Counted from the stretch's first letter, positions 53,558 to 62,982 are shown. The stretch is DNA of 64,000 nucleotides from Pseudonocardia kunmingensis (GCF_006716445.1 NZ_VFPA01000009.1:1-64000), one strand, 5' to 3'. The notes: generated by a model from the letters alone, not told the origin. Numbers and translations: made by a program.

Positions 53558-54799
53558 TCAACTCCGGTCTGCGGTCGCCCCGGGGGGCGGCCAGTCGTCG
53601 GGGGTAGGGAACGAGAGGCACGCGGCTGCTCGTCCGAGGGTAAGGCGGGCCAGGGAGAACTCCCGTGGGGCGTTCACGGCGTCGACCGCGATCACTCGGC
53701 CGTCGCCGTCGGCGTAGAGGACGGCGAAGGAGCCGTCCACCGGATTGCCGCGCAGGACCGTCGTCGCGTGCCCGGTCAGGAGCCCGACGGTCTGTAGCTT
53801 GACGTCGTACTGGTCGGACCAGAACCAGGGCACGCGCTCGGTGGGCCGGGTCCGGCCGGTGATGGCGGCGGCGACGGTCTTGCCCTGCTCGACGGCGTTG
53901 CTCACCGACTCCAGCCGGATCCGCCGGCCGTAGAGCGGGTTGTGGGCGTTGGTGCAATCGCCCGCCGCGTAGATCTGCGGATCGGTCGTGCGGCAGACCT
54001 CGTCGACGGCGATGCCGTCCGCGCACCGGATCCCGGCCGCTTCGGCGAGCTCGACCCGGGGAAGCACACCGATGGCCACGAGCACGAGATCGGCCTGCCA
54101 CCGTCGGCCGTCGTGACACGTGACGACGCTGCCGGTCGTCCCGTTCGTCGGGTCGATCGTCGAGACGGCGACCCCCGTCACTACCTCGACGCCGGCCGCC
54201 CGGTGCAGCGCTGTCAGGTGCTCGGACACCGCGTGACCCGCGACGCGGGCCAGGACGCGGTCGGCGGCCTCCAGTACGGTGACGGCGACGCCCAGCCCGG
54301 TGGCGACCGACGCGACCTCCATACCGACGTAACCGGCACCGACGATGACGAGCCGGCGGCCCGGGCGCAGGTGCGGTCGCAGCCGGTCGGCGTCCTCGAC
54401 CGTGCGCAGGGCATGGACCGTCGGCGAGCCGGCCCCGCCGAAGGGGAGGGGTCGCTGCACGGCGCCGGTCGCCAGGACGAGATGGTCGTACCCGAGCCGT
54501 TCCCCGTCGTCGAGTCGGATCTCGGCGCGGTCGCGGTCGACGGCGCGGACGCACGCCCGGGTCCGTACCTCGACCTCCAGCTTCTGGTAGAGGGCGGGCG
54601 GCCGCAGCGTCAGCCGGTCGGTTCCGAGCCCGCCCCGGAGGTAGGCTTTGCTGACGGGCGGCCGCATGTAGGGGTGCAGGGGCTCGTCCCCGACGATGGT
54701 GAGGCTCGATGCGTAGCCCGCCTGCCGCAGGCTGACCGCGACCTGCGCCGCGGCCTGGCCCCCGCCGACGACCACGCACCGCTCCTGCGTGGCGGTCAC
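53558..54799 (-). CDS. Ferredoxin reductase (FAD/NAD(P), putidaredoxin-reductase type)
   Basis: 413 residues from GTG 54799. FAD motif VVVGGGQAAAQVAVSLRQAG and NAD motif VIVGAGYVGMEVASVATGLG are at the usual distances, and the C-terminal AAGDCTNAHNPLYG is the second FAD signature. It passes electrons from NAD(P)H to the ferredoxin. The P450 gene is 34 bases upstream. Confidence 0.9.
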   Translation of the reverse strand: MTATQERCVVVGGGQAAAQVAVSLRQAGYASSLTIVGDEPLHPYMRPPVSKAYLRGGLGTDRLTLRPPALYQKLEVEVRTRACVRAVDRDRAEIRLDDGERLGYDHLVLATGAVQRPLPFGGAGSPTVHALRTVEDADRLRPHLRPGRRLVIVGAGYVGMEVASVATGLGVAVTVLEAADRVLARVAGHAVSEHLTALHRAAGVEVVTGVAVSTIDPTNGTTGSVVTCHDGRRWQADLVLVAIGVLPRVELAEAAGIRCADGIAVDEVCRTTDPQIYAAGDCTNAHNPLYGRRIRLESVSNAVEQGKTVAAAITGRTRPTERVPWFWSDQYDVKLQTVGLLTGHATTVLRGNPVDGSFAVLYADGDGRVIAVDAVNAPREFSLARLTLGRAAACLSFPTPDDWPPPGATADRS

Positions 54800-54833
54800 G
54801 ACGCCGTCTCGGCGGGAGGACGCAGCTCGGCGT

Positions 54834-56078
54834 TCATGAGGTGCGGACGGGGAGGCTGCGCAGGCCGCGGAAGCGCACGTTGTCGTTCCAGACCGGGTCA
54901 CCGGCCCGCTGCAGGCCGGGGAATCGGGCTGCCAACCGGGGGAACACGATCCTCGTCTCGAGCCGGGCGAGCGGTCGCCCGACGCAGACGTGGACCCCGA
55001 GTCCGAACGACACGTGCGCGTTGGGCCTGCGCCCCAGGTCGAGCACGTCGGGCCGGTCGAAGGCGCGTTCGTCTCGGTTGGCCGAGGCCTGGCAGAGGAT
55101 CACCTCGGTACCGGCGGGCAGGGTGACACCGGAGGACGGGAGGTCCGCCGGCCGGGTGGTCCGTCGGCCCTGGAGCTGCAGCGGGGTCACGAACCGGATC
55201 AGCTCCTCGACGGCGCCGTCCCCGAGGCCCGTACCTGCGCCGAGGCCGCAGTACTGGTCCGGGTGGTCGAGCAGGGAGTGCGCGCCGACGGCCATCAGGT
55301 TCGTGGTCGTCTCGTGCCCCCCGTTCATCAGGAGCAGGCACATGTGGACCACCTCGGCGATGGAGACCCGGTCGCCGTCCAGGTGGGCCGCGACCAGGGC
55401 CTCGAGCACCGTCTCCGGGTCGCCGTCGACCCCCTTCGCGCGGACCCGCTGCACGTGCTCGTCGAGATAGTCGATGAACTGCGCCGCGCCCTCGTGGCCG
55501 GCCCGGACCGTCTCGGGCGACACGGTCGGATTGAGGGGGAGCAGGACCGTCAGGCCCATCGCCCTGAGCAGGTCCCCGTCCTCCGGAGGGACGCCGAGGA
55601 TCCGCGTGATCAGCGCGATGGGGATGCGCGCGGCGAAGTCGTCGACGAAGTCGAGCTCAACCCGGTCCTCGGCCTCGTCGAGCAGGTCCTCGACCAGGTT
55701 CTCGATGAAGGGCCGAAGGCGTTCCACCGACCCCGGGGAGAAGAACGGTGTCACGACCGCGCGGAGCCGGTCGTGGTCGGGCGGGTCCCGGAAGAGCATC
55801 GCCGTCGAGTGGTGTTCGTAGAGCGGGCCGTCCCCGAACTTCGCGTGGAACATCTCGTTCTTGTCCACGATCGCCGAGACGTCGCGCCACACGGTCCGCA
55901 CGTCGGCGTAGCGGGTGAGCAGCACCGTGCCGTCGCCGTTGCGATGCACCGGATCGTGGTCGCGAAGCGCCCGGAACCACGGGTAGGGCGCCTGGATATA
56001 GCCCGGCGGCAGGTCGAACATGTCGAACGTCCGTGCCGCCTCCGGCGTGGAGGGAAGGGCACTGCTGGTGCTCGTCAT
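54834..56078 (-). CDS. Cytochrome P450
   Basis: 414 residues. I-helix motif MNGGHETTTN, ExxR motif AVEELIRFV, and the heme loop FGLGVHVCVGRPLARLE with Cys ligand near residue 365. It is a soluble bacterial class I P450, fed by the ferredoxin reductase and ferredoxin encoded next. Its substrate is unknown; the aromatic context suggests hydroxylation or O-demethylation of a benzoate-type compound. It is the first gene of the minus-strand operon. Confidence 0.92.
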   Translation of the reverse strand: MTSTSSALPSTPEAARTFDMFDLPPGYIQAPYPWFRALRDHDPVHRNGDGTVLLTRYADVRTVWRDVSAIVDKNEMFHAKFGDGPLYEHHSTAMLFRDPPDHDRLRAVVTPFFSPGSVERLRPFIENLVEDLLDEAEDRVELDFVDDFAARIPIALITRILGVPPEDGDLLRAMGLTVLLPLNPTVSPETVRAGHEGAAQFIDYLDEHVQRVRAKGVDGDPETVLEALVAAHLDGDRVSIAEVVHMCLLLMNGGHETTTNLMAVGAHSLLDHPDQYCGLGAGTGLGDGAVEELIRFVTPLQLQGRRTTRPADLPSSGVTLPAGTEVILCQASANRDERAFDRPDVLDLGRRPNAHVSFGLGVHVCVGRPLARLETRIVFPRLAARFPGLQRAGDPVWNDNVRFRGLRSLPVRTS

Positions 56079-56222
56079 CGGGTGCTCCCGGGATCTCGAC
56101 GGCGGGCGAGGGGGCGTGCTGCTACGCGGTGGCGAGCACGTACGACCCGGTCATCGCCCGGAGCTGGAACGAGGCGGCTCACATGACTGAGATGTAAGCA
56201 TGGCGGGACGAAATGTCCAACT

Positions 56223-56239
56223 GTTCCTTAGAGCGGAAC
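56223..56239. promoter_or_regulatory. Palindrome GTTCC-N7-GGAAC, copy 1
   Basis: GTTCCTTAGAGCGGAAC, in the divergent region between the P450 operon and the substrate-binding-protein operon. Its start is exactly 100 bases before the second copy. The form suits an IclR-family operator. Confidence 0.65.
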
Positions 56240-56322
56240 TGTCTGATGGATGGCGCGGGGGCCATCCGTCTGATCGCGCGAGGACCGACCGATCTCCGAA
56301 GGAGAAGAACGCTCCGCTGACT

Positions 56323-56339
56323 GTTCCTCAAGACGGAAC
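56323..56339. promoter_or_regulatory. Palindrome GTTCC-N7-GGAAC, copy 2
   Basis: GTTCCTCAAGACGGAAC, flanked like copy 1 by CT on the left and T on the right. It lies about 100 bases before the start of the substrate-binding-protein gene, where it could control the plus-strand operon. Confidence 0.65.
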
Positions 56340-56436
56340 TATCGCAGCTCGTATTCCGTACGCGGCTGTGTCCGACCTAACATCCTACGTAGCACCGGCC
56401 GCGCTCGCGGCGTCGAGTTCTACGTCAGGAGTCGCT

Positions 56437-57669
56437 GTGCTCGGACCGAGCCCCCGTACCCGCCCCGGGTTCCGCCGTATTCCACTCGTTGCTCTGACCG
56501 CCTCGGTCGCGCTCGCGTTGTCCTCCTGCGCCGGTTCCAGCCTGGGGGAGGCCCAGGGGGACGCAGCCCCCGAGACCGGTGGGCCCGTCCGGGTCGGCCT
56601 GCTGCTGCCCACCTCCGGGGTCTATGCCCCCGTCGGCGCGGACATGCTGGCCGCTTTCGAGCTCTACATCGAGGAGAACGGCGGACAGCTCGGCGGTCGT
56701 GATGTGGAGGTCGTCATCGCCGACGAGGGAGGCGATCCCGCGACCGGACTTCCCGCCGCGCAGCGGCTGGTGGTCCAGGAGGATGTGGACGTCGTCGCCG
56801 GGGCCGTCAACAGCGCGACGGCCATCGCGGTGACGAGCCTGTTCAACGAGGAGGAGGTCCCCCTGGTCATCTCCAACGCGGGTGCCGACGCCCTGACCGG
56901 TCCGAGCGGTTCCCCGTATGTCTGGCGCACTTCGTTCCACAACTCGCAGGGTGACGCGGCGGCCGGCCCGTGGATCCAGGCCGCCGTCGGCGACGGCGTC
57001 TACGCGATCGGGGCCGACTATGCCGGTGGCCGTGAGCACGTCGGCGGTTTCGTGCGGGGCTACACCGAGGCCGGCGGCAGCCTGGCCGGCGAGGTGTACA
57101 CGCCCTTCGGCACGACGCAGGACTACCAGCCGTACCTCACGGCGATCGCGAACTCCGGGGCGAAGGCGACGTACGCGTTCTTCGCCGGTGCGGAGTCGGT
57201 CCGGTTCGTGCAGCAGTACAAGGAGTTCGGTCTGGACGAGACCATCCCGCTGTACGGCTTCGGCTCACTGACGAGCTCCGACGTGCTCTCGGCCATCGGC
57301 CCCCCGGCCGTGGGCGTCACCACGGTCCTGCACTACACACCGCAGCTGGACAACGAGGCCAACGGGGCTTTCGTCGCGGCGTACGAGGCCAAGACCTCGC
57401 GGCTGCCGAGTGTCTACTCGGTGCAGTCCTGGGATGCCGCACAGCTAATCGACCTCGCGCTCGCGAGCAGCGGTGGCGACGCCTCGGGACCGGTGCTGGC
57501 CGAGGCGTTCGGTGAGGTCGGCGAGATCGACAGCCCGCGCGGCGCCTTCACGCTGGACGGCCAGAGCCCCGCTCAGCCGTTTTACATGCTGGAGACCCAG
57601 GACGTGGACGGGACCCTGCAGAACATCGTGGTCGACGAACTCGGGATCGCGTCGAGCACGGTCCCGTAG
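56437..57669 (+). CDS. ABC transporter substrate-binding lipoprotein (LivK-type)
   Basis: 410 residues from GTG 56437, with AGGAG upstream. A lipobox LALSSC places the acylated Cys near residue 31. The periplasmic-binding domain reads VRVGLLLPTSGVYAPVGADM and continues to LTSLFNEEEVPLVISNAG-like and VYSVQSWDAAQLIDLAL segments. It delivers substrate to the LivHMGF transporter encoded on the other strand. It opens the plus-strand catabolic operon. Confidence 0.88.
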   Translation: MLGPSPRTRPGFRRIPLVALTASVALALSSCAGSSLGEAQGDAAPETGGPVRVGLLLPTSGVYAPVGADMLAAFELYIEENGGQLGGRDVEVVIADEGGDPATGLPAAQRLVVQEDVDVVAGAVNSATAIAVTSLFNEEEVPLVISNAGADALTGPSGSPYVWRTSFHNSQGDAAAGPWIQAAVGDGVYAIGADYAGGREHVGGFVRGYTEAGGSLAGEVYTPFGTTQDYQPYLTAIANSGAKATYAFFAGAESVRFVQQYKEFGLDETIPLYGFGSLTSSDVLSAIGPPAVGVTTVLHYTPQLDNEANGAFVAAYEAKTSRLPSVYSVQSWDAAQLIDLALASSGGDASGPVLAEAFGEVGEIDSPRGAFTLDGQSPAQPFYMLETQDVDGTLQNIVVDELGIASSTVP

Positions 57670-57710
57670 CCCCCTCATCGCCATGCCATCACCCACCGCG
57701 AAGGAGCCCC

Positions 57711-58754
57711 GTGTACCCCACCGAGTTTCCCCGTAGCCAGTGGTACGTCGCCGCACGCAGCGAGGAGATCACGCGCGAGCTGTTCTCCCGATGGATCCTC
57801 GACGACCCGATCTGCTTCTATCGGAAGCTCGACGGCGCACCCGTCGCGATGGTGGACCGCTGCATCCACCGACAGATGCCGCTGTCGAAGGGCCGGTTGA
57901 GGGAGGACGCGCTGGAGTGCGGCTACCACGGCATCCTCTACGGCGACGACGGTCGCGCCCTGCGCATCCCGTCGCAGGACCACGTGCCCCCGGCCTGCCG
58001 GGTGCACCGCTACCCGCTGGTGGAGAGCGGCGGCGCGATCTGGATCTGGATGGGCGACCCTGAGGATGCCGACGAGTCGCTGATCCCCGACCACCGATGG
58101 ATGAGCGATCCGGAATGGGTGACCGTCGGCGGAATCCTCCCCATGAAGGCTCGCGCGCAGCTGCTCAACGAGAATCTGCTGGACCTCTCGCACCTGACCT
58201 TCCTACATCCCGAGTCGATTGGGACCGACAAGCTCGCCGAAGTGCCGGTCACGTCGGAGTTCGACGAGAACTCGGTGCGCGTCAGCCGGGTGATGAACGG
58301 GATCGACTCGCCGCCGTTCTTCACCAAGGTGATGAAACTGTCGGGCCTCATCGACCGCACGCAGGTCGCGGAGTTCACCGCACCCGCCTTCCACGTCACC
58401 CATGTGTCGGCGCAGCCGGTCGACGCCGATGGTGACGACGGGCTCCGTCAGCACAAGGCGATCCACGCGGTCACCCCCGAGCGCCGGACGAGCACGCACT
58501 ACTTCTGGTTCGTCGCCCGCGACTACGAGGTCGACGACCAGGAGGTCTCCGACCTGTGGACCCACGGCGGCAAGACCGTGTTCTCGCAGGACGTCGACGC
58601 GTGTGAGGCGATCGAGGAGATCATCGGGTCCTACGAGCCCAGCTACCCGGTCGAGCTCAACATGAAGGTCGACGCAGGCCCCTTGCGCGCGCGTCGGATC
58701 GTCGAACGAATGGTCGCCGACGAAGCAGCAGCGCCGCGCGAGCAGGGTTCGTGA
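57711..58754 (+). CDS. Rieske non-heme iron oxygenase (VanA-like O-demethylase type)
   Basis: 347 residues from GTG 57711, with AAGGAG upstream. The Rieske cluster ligands are Cys51, His53, Cys70 and His73 (CIHRQMPLSKG, then CGYHG). The mononuclear iron site is NLLDLSHLTFLHPESIG with its two His and the bridging Asp. Family members O-demethylate methoxybenzoates or hydroxylate rings. No dedicated FMN reductase follows; a small ferredoxin is encoded next with a four-base overlap and the P450 reductase may serve. Confidence 0.88.
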   Translation: MYPTEFPRSQWYVAARSEEITRELFSRWILDDPICFYRKLDGAPVAMVDRCIHRQMPLSKGRLREDALECGYHGILYGDDGRALRIPSQDHVPPACRVHRYPLVESGGAIWIWMGDPEDADESLIPDHRWMSDPEWVTVGGILPMKARAQLLNENLLDLSHLTFLHPESIGTDKLAEVPVTSEFDENSVRVSRVMNGIDSPPFFTKVMKLSGLIDRTQVAEFTAPAFHVTHVSAQPVDADGDDGLRQHKAIHAVTPERRTSTHYFWFVARDYEVDDQEVSDLWTHGGKTVFSQDVDACEAIEEIIGSYEPSYPVELNMKVDAGPLRARRIVERMVADEAAAPREQGS

Positions 58755-58954
58755 GCAGGCTCCAGCTGATGGTCGACCAGGACAAATGCTGCGGTTTCGG
58801 AAACTGCGTCCTGGTCGCTCCCGGGCTCTTCGACCTCGACGACGACCGACACCTCGCCTACGCACTGGAACCGGAGATCGGCCCCGGGGCCCGCGGGGCC
58901 GTGGACCGGGCGATGGACGGGTGCCCCACCGACGCCATCTCGCTCGCGCCGTGA
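58751..58954 (+). CDS. Small [3Fe-4S]/[4Fe-4S]-type ferredoxin
   Basis: 67 residues from GTG 58751, overlapping the Rieske gene by four bases. Cluster Cys are at 13 or 14, 19 and near 58 (DKCCGFGNC, then DGCPTDAI), as in P450-associated actinobacterial ferredoxins. It may carry electrons to the Rieske oxygenase or to the P450. Confidence 0.85.
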   Translation: MSRLQLMVDQDKCCGFGNCVLVAPGLFDLDDDRHLAYALEPEIGPGARGAVDRAMDGCPTDAISLAP

Positions 58955-59997
58955 CCGGGATGAGCGAGGTGACCCACCAGGCGACTCCCGTGCCCGACCG
59001 GGGTGCCCGGGTCCGCACCGGCGGCGAGGTCGTGGCGCTGGTGGCTGCACGGACCTTGCAGGTCCAGCAGCGCCCGGTGCCGCAGGTCGGCCCGGACGAG
59101 GTGCTCCTCGCACCGGCCGCGGTCGGCATCTGCGGTACCGACGTGCACGTCTGGCGGGGCCGGACCGACACGCTCCCGGTGGTCCTGACCCACGACGGGG
59201 TCGCCTGGGTGACCGCCGTGGGAGACCGGGTGGACCGGGCGCTGCTCGGCCGGCGGGTCGTCGTCGACCCCGTCGACTCCTGCGGCTCGTGCGCGGCATG
59301 CGACCGGTACCGCAACGGGATCTGCCCGCGCGGCGGCTACCTCGGGCTGACGGTCGACGGTCTCCTGGCCGAACATGTGGCGATGCCCGCGTCCCGGGTG
59401 GTCCCGCTGCCGGCGTCGGTCGACGATGTGGACGCGACGGTGCTCGAGCCGGTGGCGATTGGCCTGCGGATCGCCGATGAGGCGCCGCACTGGGGGCTGA
59501 TCCCGCAGACCGCGGTGATGATCGGCGGCGGGCCGCTGGGGGTGCTCGCCGGCGTCGTACTGCGTGAGCGGGGATGGGACGTGCGGGTGGTGGAGCCGCA
59601 GCGGTCGCGGCGGGCGGTGGCCGAACGGCTCGGGTTGACCCCGGTCGCCGTGGCGGACGCCCGCGCCGCCGGGCCCGCGGAGATGGTCGTCGAGACCTCG
59701 GCCACCGAGGCCGGCGGCACACTCGCGATGGAGGTCGCCGCGGCGGGCGCGGCGATCGTGGTCCTCGGCAGGTCGCCGGGGATGCTGCCGTCGTCCCAGG
59801 TGCTGCTGCGGGAGCTGACCGTCGTCGGGCTCCGCGGGGCGCCGGGCCGCTACGCCGACGCCGTCCGGCTCGTGACCGACGGGACGGTCCGGCCGTCGGC
59901 CGTCGTCAGCCATGAGTTCGAACCCGACGAGGTCACCGCGGCCTTCGTGGCCCACGACCAGCCTGCGCCGCCGTTCCGGGCGGTGCTCCAACGTTGA
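58951..59997 (+). CDS. Zinc-containing alcohol dehydrogenase (MDR)
   Basis: About 348 residues. The start overlaps the ferredoxin stop (GTG 58951) or is ATG 58960. Catalytic zinc motif GICGTDVHVW and the structural zinc region CGSCAACDRYRNGIC are present, although GHE is replaced by LTHDG, an unusual variation at the second zinc ligand. Rossmann motif IGGGPLGVLAG. It oxidises an alcohol, perhaps a benzyl alcohol, to the aldehyde. Confidence 0.75.
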   Translation: MTGMSEVTHQATPVPDRGARVRTGGEVVALVAARTLQVQQRPVPQVGPDEVLLAPAAVGICGTDVHVWRGRTDTLPVVLTHDGVAWVTAVGDRVDRALLGRRVVVDPVDSCGSCAACDRYRNGICPRGGYLGLTVDGLLAEHVAMPASRVVPLPASVDDVDATVLEPVAIGLRIADEAPHWGLIPQTAVMIGGGPLGVLAGVVLRERGWDVRVVEPQRSRRAVAERLGLTPVAVADARAAGPAEMVVETSATEAGGTLAMEVAAAGAAIVVLGRSPGMLPSSQVLLRELTVVGLRGAPGRYADAVRLVTDGTVRPSAVVSHEFEPDEVTAAFVAHDQPAPPFRAVLQR

Positions 59998-60013
59998 CGA
60001 GAAGGCGGAGTTG

Positions 60014-61108
60014 ATGGTCACCCAGCGGTTCCGGAACACGGAGGACCCCGGCCTGGACGAGCTGTACGGGGACATGGCGGATGCCGACCTGCAACCGCTG
60101 TGGCTGCAGAAGGGTCTGCTCCCCCGAATGCCGAACGGGCTGTCGCCACACATCTGGCGGTGGAAGACGTTGCGGGCGCTCGCCGAACGGTCGGGCGACC
60201 TGGTCGGGATCGACCGCGGTGGCGACCGGCGGGTCCTCGCGCTCGCGCACCCGGACCTGCGAGGGGAGCCGTTCGCGACCCACACTCTGTGGGGCGCGAT
60301 CCAGTACCTCAACGCCGGTGAACTGGCCCCCGCGCACCGGCACAGCCCGGCGGCGCTGCGCTTCGTCCTCGAAGGCACCGGGGTGTGGACCCTCGTCGAC
60401 GGTGACCCGGTCCTCATGGAGCCAGGCGACCTGGTGCTCACGCCCAGCTACAACTGGCACGAGCACCACAACCCCGGTAACACCCCCATGATCTGGTTCG
60501 ACGGCCTCGACCTGCCGCTCGTGCGCAACCTCGACGCCGTCTTCTTCGAGGAGGGCCCCGACGAGCCGACCGACTACGCGCAGGTCCGGACATCGCGGTC
60601 CGAGCACCGGTTCGGCATGGCCGGTATGCAGCCGGTGGGCCACGTCCGCGCGGTGCAGCACCCGGCCTCCGGCCGGCACTCGCCGCTGTTGACCTACCGC
60701 TGGGCGGCCACCGACGCGGCGCTCACCTCGATGCTGGACGCGGGCGCGGCGGGCTGGGCCGCCGCCAGGTACGTCGACCCCGCCACCGGCGGCGACATCA
60801 TGCCGACGCTGCGCAGCGAGATGCACCGGGTGCTGGCCGGGCACCGCACGCCCACCACCCGAACCGTCGGCGGCGGTCTGTGGGTGGTCCACAGCGGATC
60901 CGGTGCGTCGGTCATCGGCGGGGTGCGGTTCCCATGGGCGGCCGGGGACGTCTTCGTCGTCCCCTCGTGGGCGGCGGTCGACCACGAGGCGACCGAGAAC
61001 GCCGACCTCTTCCTGCTGTCCGACGGGCCGATGGTCGAAGCGGCGGGGCTCGGACGCACCGAGACGCTGCCGGAGCACCAGCACGTGACGGGGACCGTCG
61101 CAGGCTGA
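60014..61108 (+). CDS. Gentisate 1,2-dioxygenase-like double cupin
   Basis: 364 residues from ATG 60014, with GGAG three bases upstream (TTG 60011 also possible). The first cupin holds the metal-binding HRHSPAALRFVLEG and WHEHHNPG; a second cupin follows (VHSGSGASVIGGVRFPWAAG). The order and length match gentisate/1-hydroxy-2-naphthoate dioxygenases, which open the ring of gentisate to maleylpyruvate. A homologue acting on another dihydroxybenzoate cannot be ruled out. The FAH-family hydrolase is the next gene. Confidence 0.85.
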   Translation: MVTQRFRNTEDPGLDELYGDMADADLQPLWLQKGLLPRMPNGLSPHIWRWKTLRALAERSGDLVGIDRGGDRRVLALAHPDLRGEPFATHTLWGAIQYLNAGELAPAHRHSPAALRFVLEGTGVWTLVDGDPVLMEPGDLVLTPSYNWHEHHNPGNTPMIWFDGLDLPLVRNLDAVFFEEGPDEPTDYAQVRTSRSEHRFGMAGMQPVGHVRAVQHPASGRHSPLLTYRWAATDAALTSMLDAGAAGWAAARYVDPATGGDIMPTLRSEMHRVLAGHRTPTTRTVGGGLWVVHSGSGASVIGGVRFPWAAGDVFVVPSWAAVDHEATENADLFLLSDGPMVEAAGLGRTETLPEHQHVTGTVAG

Positions 61109-61150
61109 CGGCGGCACCCCCGACCCGAACCACTAACGAGAGGCCCCACC

Positions 61151-62080
61151 GTGCGCCTGGCCACGTTCGACGAAGATCGCATCGGGGTCGTCCAGGACGA
61201 TCATGTCCTCGACGTCACCTCACTGGTCGAGCCCCTCGGGACCGGCACGAGCGCGATGCGCCGCCTGATCACGAACTGGGGCGAGCTGGACCTCTCCTCG
61301 GCGACGGGGCCGCGGCGGCCGCTGGCCGAGGTCAGACTGGAGGCCCCGGTGCCCGACCCGACCAAGGTCATCGCAGCGCCGGTCAACTACCGCGACCACC
61401 AGTCGGAGATGAGCCAGGCGTCCCACGTCAGCTCGTTGGGCTTCTTCCTCAAGGCGCCCTCGTCGCTGCTCCGCCCGCAGGGCACGGTGCAGTTGCCCTA
61501 CACCGACCGGCGATTCGACCAGGAGGGCGAGCTGGCCTGCGTCATCGGACGGCAAGCACGTGCCGTGTCACCCGAGGACGCGCTCTCCTACGTCTTCGGC
61601 TATACCGGGCTGCTCGACATCACGATGCGCGGCGGGGAGGACCGGTCGACCCGCAAGTCGTTCGAGACCTTCACCCCCATGGGACCGTGGCTCGTCACGG
61701 CGGACGAGTTCGGCCCACCGGTCGACGTGGACCTGCGGTGCTGGGTCACAGGTAACCTGCGGCAGCGAGCAAACACCGCAGATCTCATCTGGGACGTGGC
61801 CCGGCTTGTCTCCTACGCCTCCTGGGTCACCACCCTCGAGCCGGGCGACATCCTCACCACGGGCACCCCCGCCGGCGTCGGCCCGTTGCAGGACGGCGAC
61901 ACCATCGAGCTCGACCTCGCCCGGATCGGCGGCGTGCTGCGGGTGACGGTCTCCGCGGGTGGCGCAGGTACGAGCCACACCTTGGGTAGGGACACCGGTC
62001 CGGTGCCCCCGCCCGCCCTCACCTGGGGCGCCGCTGGTTCTGCCTCGGCCGAACCGGCCGGCGAACCGACACCTTCGTAA
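61151..62080 (+). CDS. Fumarylacetoacetate hydrolase-family protein
   Basis: 309 residues. The FAH domain from about residue 70 holds KVIAAPVNYRDHQSEM, the metal-binding region FDQEGELACVIG, then GYTGLLDITMRGGEDR, and PGDILTTGTPAGVGPL. It would hydrolyse fumarylpyruvate or maleylpyruvate formed after gentisate cleavage. The last 40 residues (VPPPALTWGAAGSASAEP) look like a non-native extension. No maleylpyruvate isomerase gene is seen in this window. Confidence 0.85.
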   Translation: MRLATFDEDRIGVVQDDHVLDVTSLVEPLGTGTSAMRRLITNWGELDLSSATGPRRPLAEVRLEAPVPDPTKVIAAPVNYRDHQSEMSQASHVSSLGFFLKAPSSLLRPQGTVQLPYTDRRFDQEGELACVIGRQARAVSPEDALSYVFGYTGLLDITMRGGEDRSTRKSFETFTPMGPWLVTADEFGPPVDVDLRCWVTGNLRQRANTADLIWDVARLVSYASWVTTLEPGDILTTGTPAGVGPLQDGDTIELDLARIGGVLRVTVSAGGAGTSHTLGRDTGPVPPPALTWGAAGSASAEPAGEPTPS

Positions 62081-62260
62081 GCACCGCACGGACGGCCCAT
62101 ATGCCCGCCCCGGATCGTTCAGCCTGGATCCACCGGATAGGCCGGGCTCATGGGCTGGCTGATCTTGGTCGGGGTGTGTGGCGCGGTGGGCGTGGTCGGT
62201 TCGCCGGTCTGTCCGGCTGTTCCACTGCAGGTTCTCCGGTCGTGGCCCTCGGGCCGGTGG

Positions 62261-62712
62261 TCAGGGTGCGGCCGGGAGGGGGTCGTGCAAGGCGATGCGC
62301 AGCAGCGCATCGAGCCCGGCTCCCCAGGGCCATCGCCGAGGTAGGTGCAGCACGAGCCGTCCGGCGGAGCGGGCGAGCCGGGCCGGGACGCCGATGAGCC
62401 GGTCGCGCAGGGTCCCGGTGCGGGCGCGGGCGTGCAGGGTGCCGGCGAGCGCGCCAGCGGCGCGGGTGAGGTTGAAGGCGATGGTCGCGTAGGCCGGCCA
62501 GGCCGCGTTCGCGGTGAACCGCCCGGAGGGCAGGTGGGCGAGGGCGGAGTTCTTCAGGTCCGCGATGACCTGCTCGACGATGGCGTGGTCGCGGTGGGTG
62601 CCTCCGCGGTGAGCATCGGCTCGGGGTTGTCGGTGAACACCGCGTGGAACCGGTGGGTGGCGAACAGCGCCGACTGGCCGGCTGGCACCGACAGGCTCCC
62701 GGCGATGAGACG
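62261..62712 (-). mobile_element. IS1380-family transposase remnant
   Basis: Read on the minus strand: QSALFATHRFHAVFTDNPEP, then after a frame break near 62600 HAIVEQVIADLKNSALAHLP, RFTANAAWPAYATIAFNL and RAAGALAGTLHARAR. This is the C-terminal third of an IS1380 transposase. It is frameshifted and lacks its N-terminus. Confidence 0.8.
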
Positions 62713-62896
62713 CGGGGAGCTGCGCGGGCGGATCTCGACCAAGCCCGGCCTCAACCGCTACCTGCGGGTGACCCCCGGCGGGCTGCTGCGCGTCGACAAG
62801 ACCAAGATCACGGCCGAGGGGAACCTGGACGGGAAGTACCTGCTGCGCTGCTCGGACCCGCACCTCTCGGCCGCCGACATCGCCCTGGGCTACTAG
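62703..62896 (+). mobile_element. IS4/IS1634-type transposase remnant
   Basis: The plus-strand frame reads LRGRISTKPGLNRYLRVTPG, then LLRVDKTKITAEGNLDGKYL and CSDPHLSAADIALGY, ending at TAG 62896. This resembles the core of an IS1634-like transposase. It abuts the IS1380 remnant head to head. Confidence 0.6.
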
Positions 62897-62982
62897 ACGG
62901 TATGGAGGTCCGGGCTGGGGCCTCGCCACATGTGAACGTGGGTTGCCGGGCAGGAGCGGGTCCTGGCCGGTAGAGCCACAAG

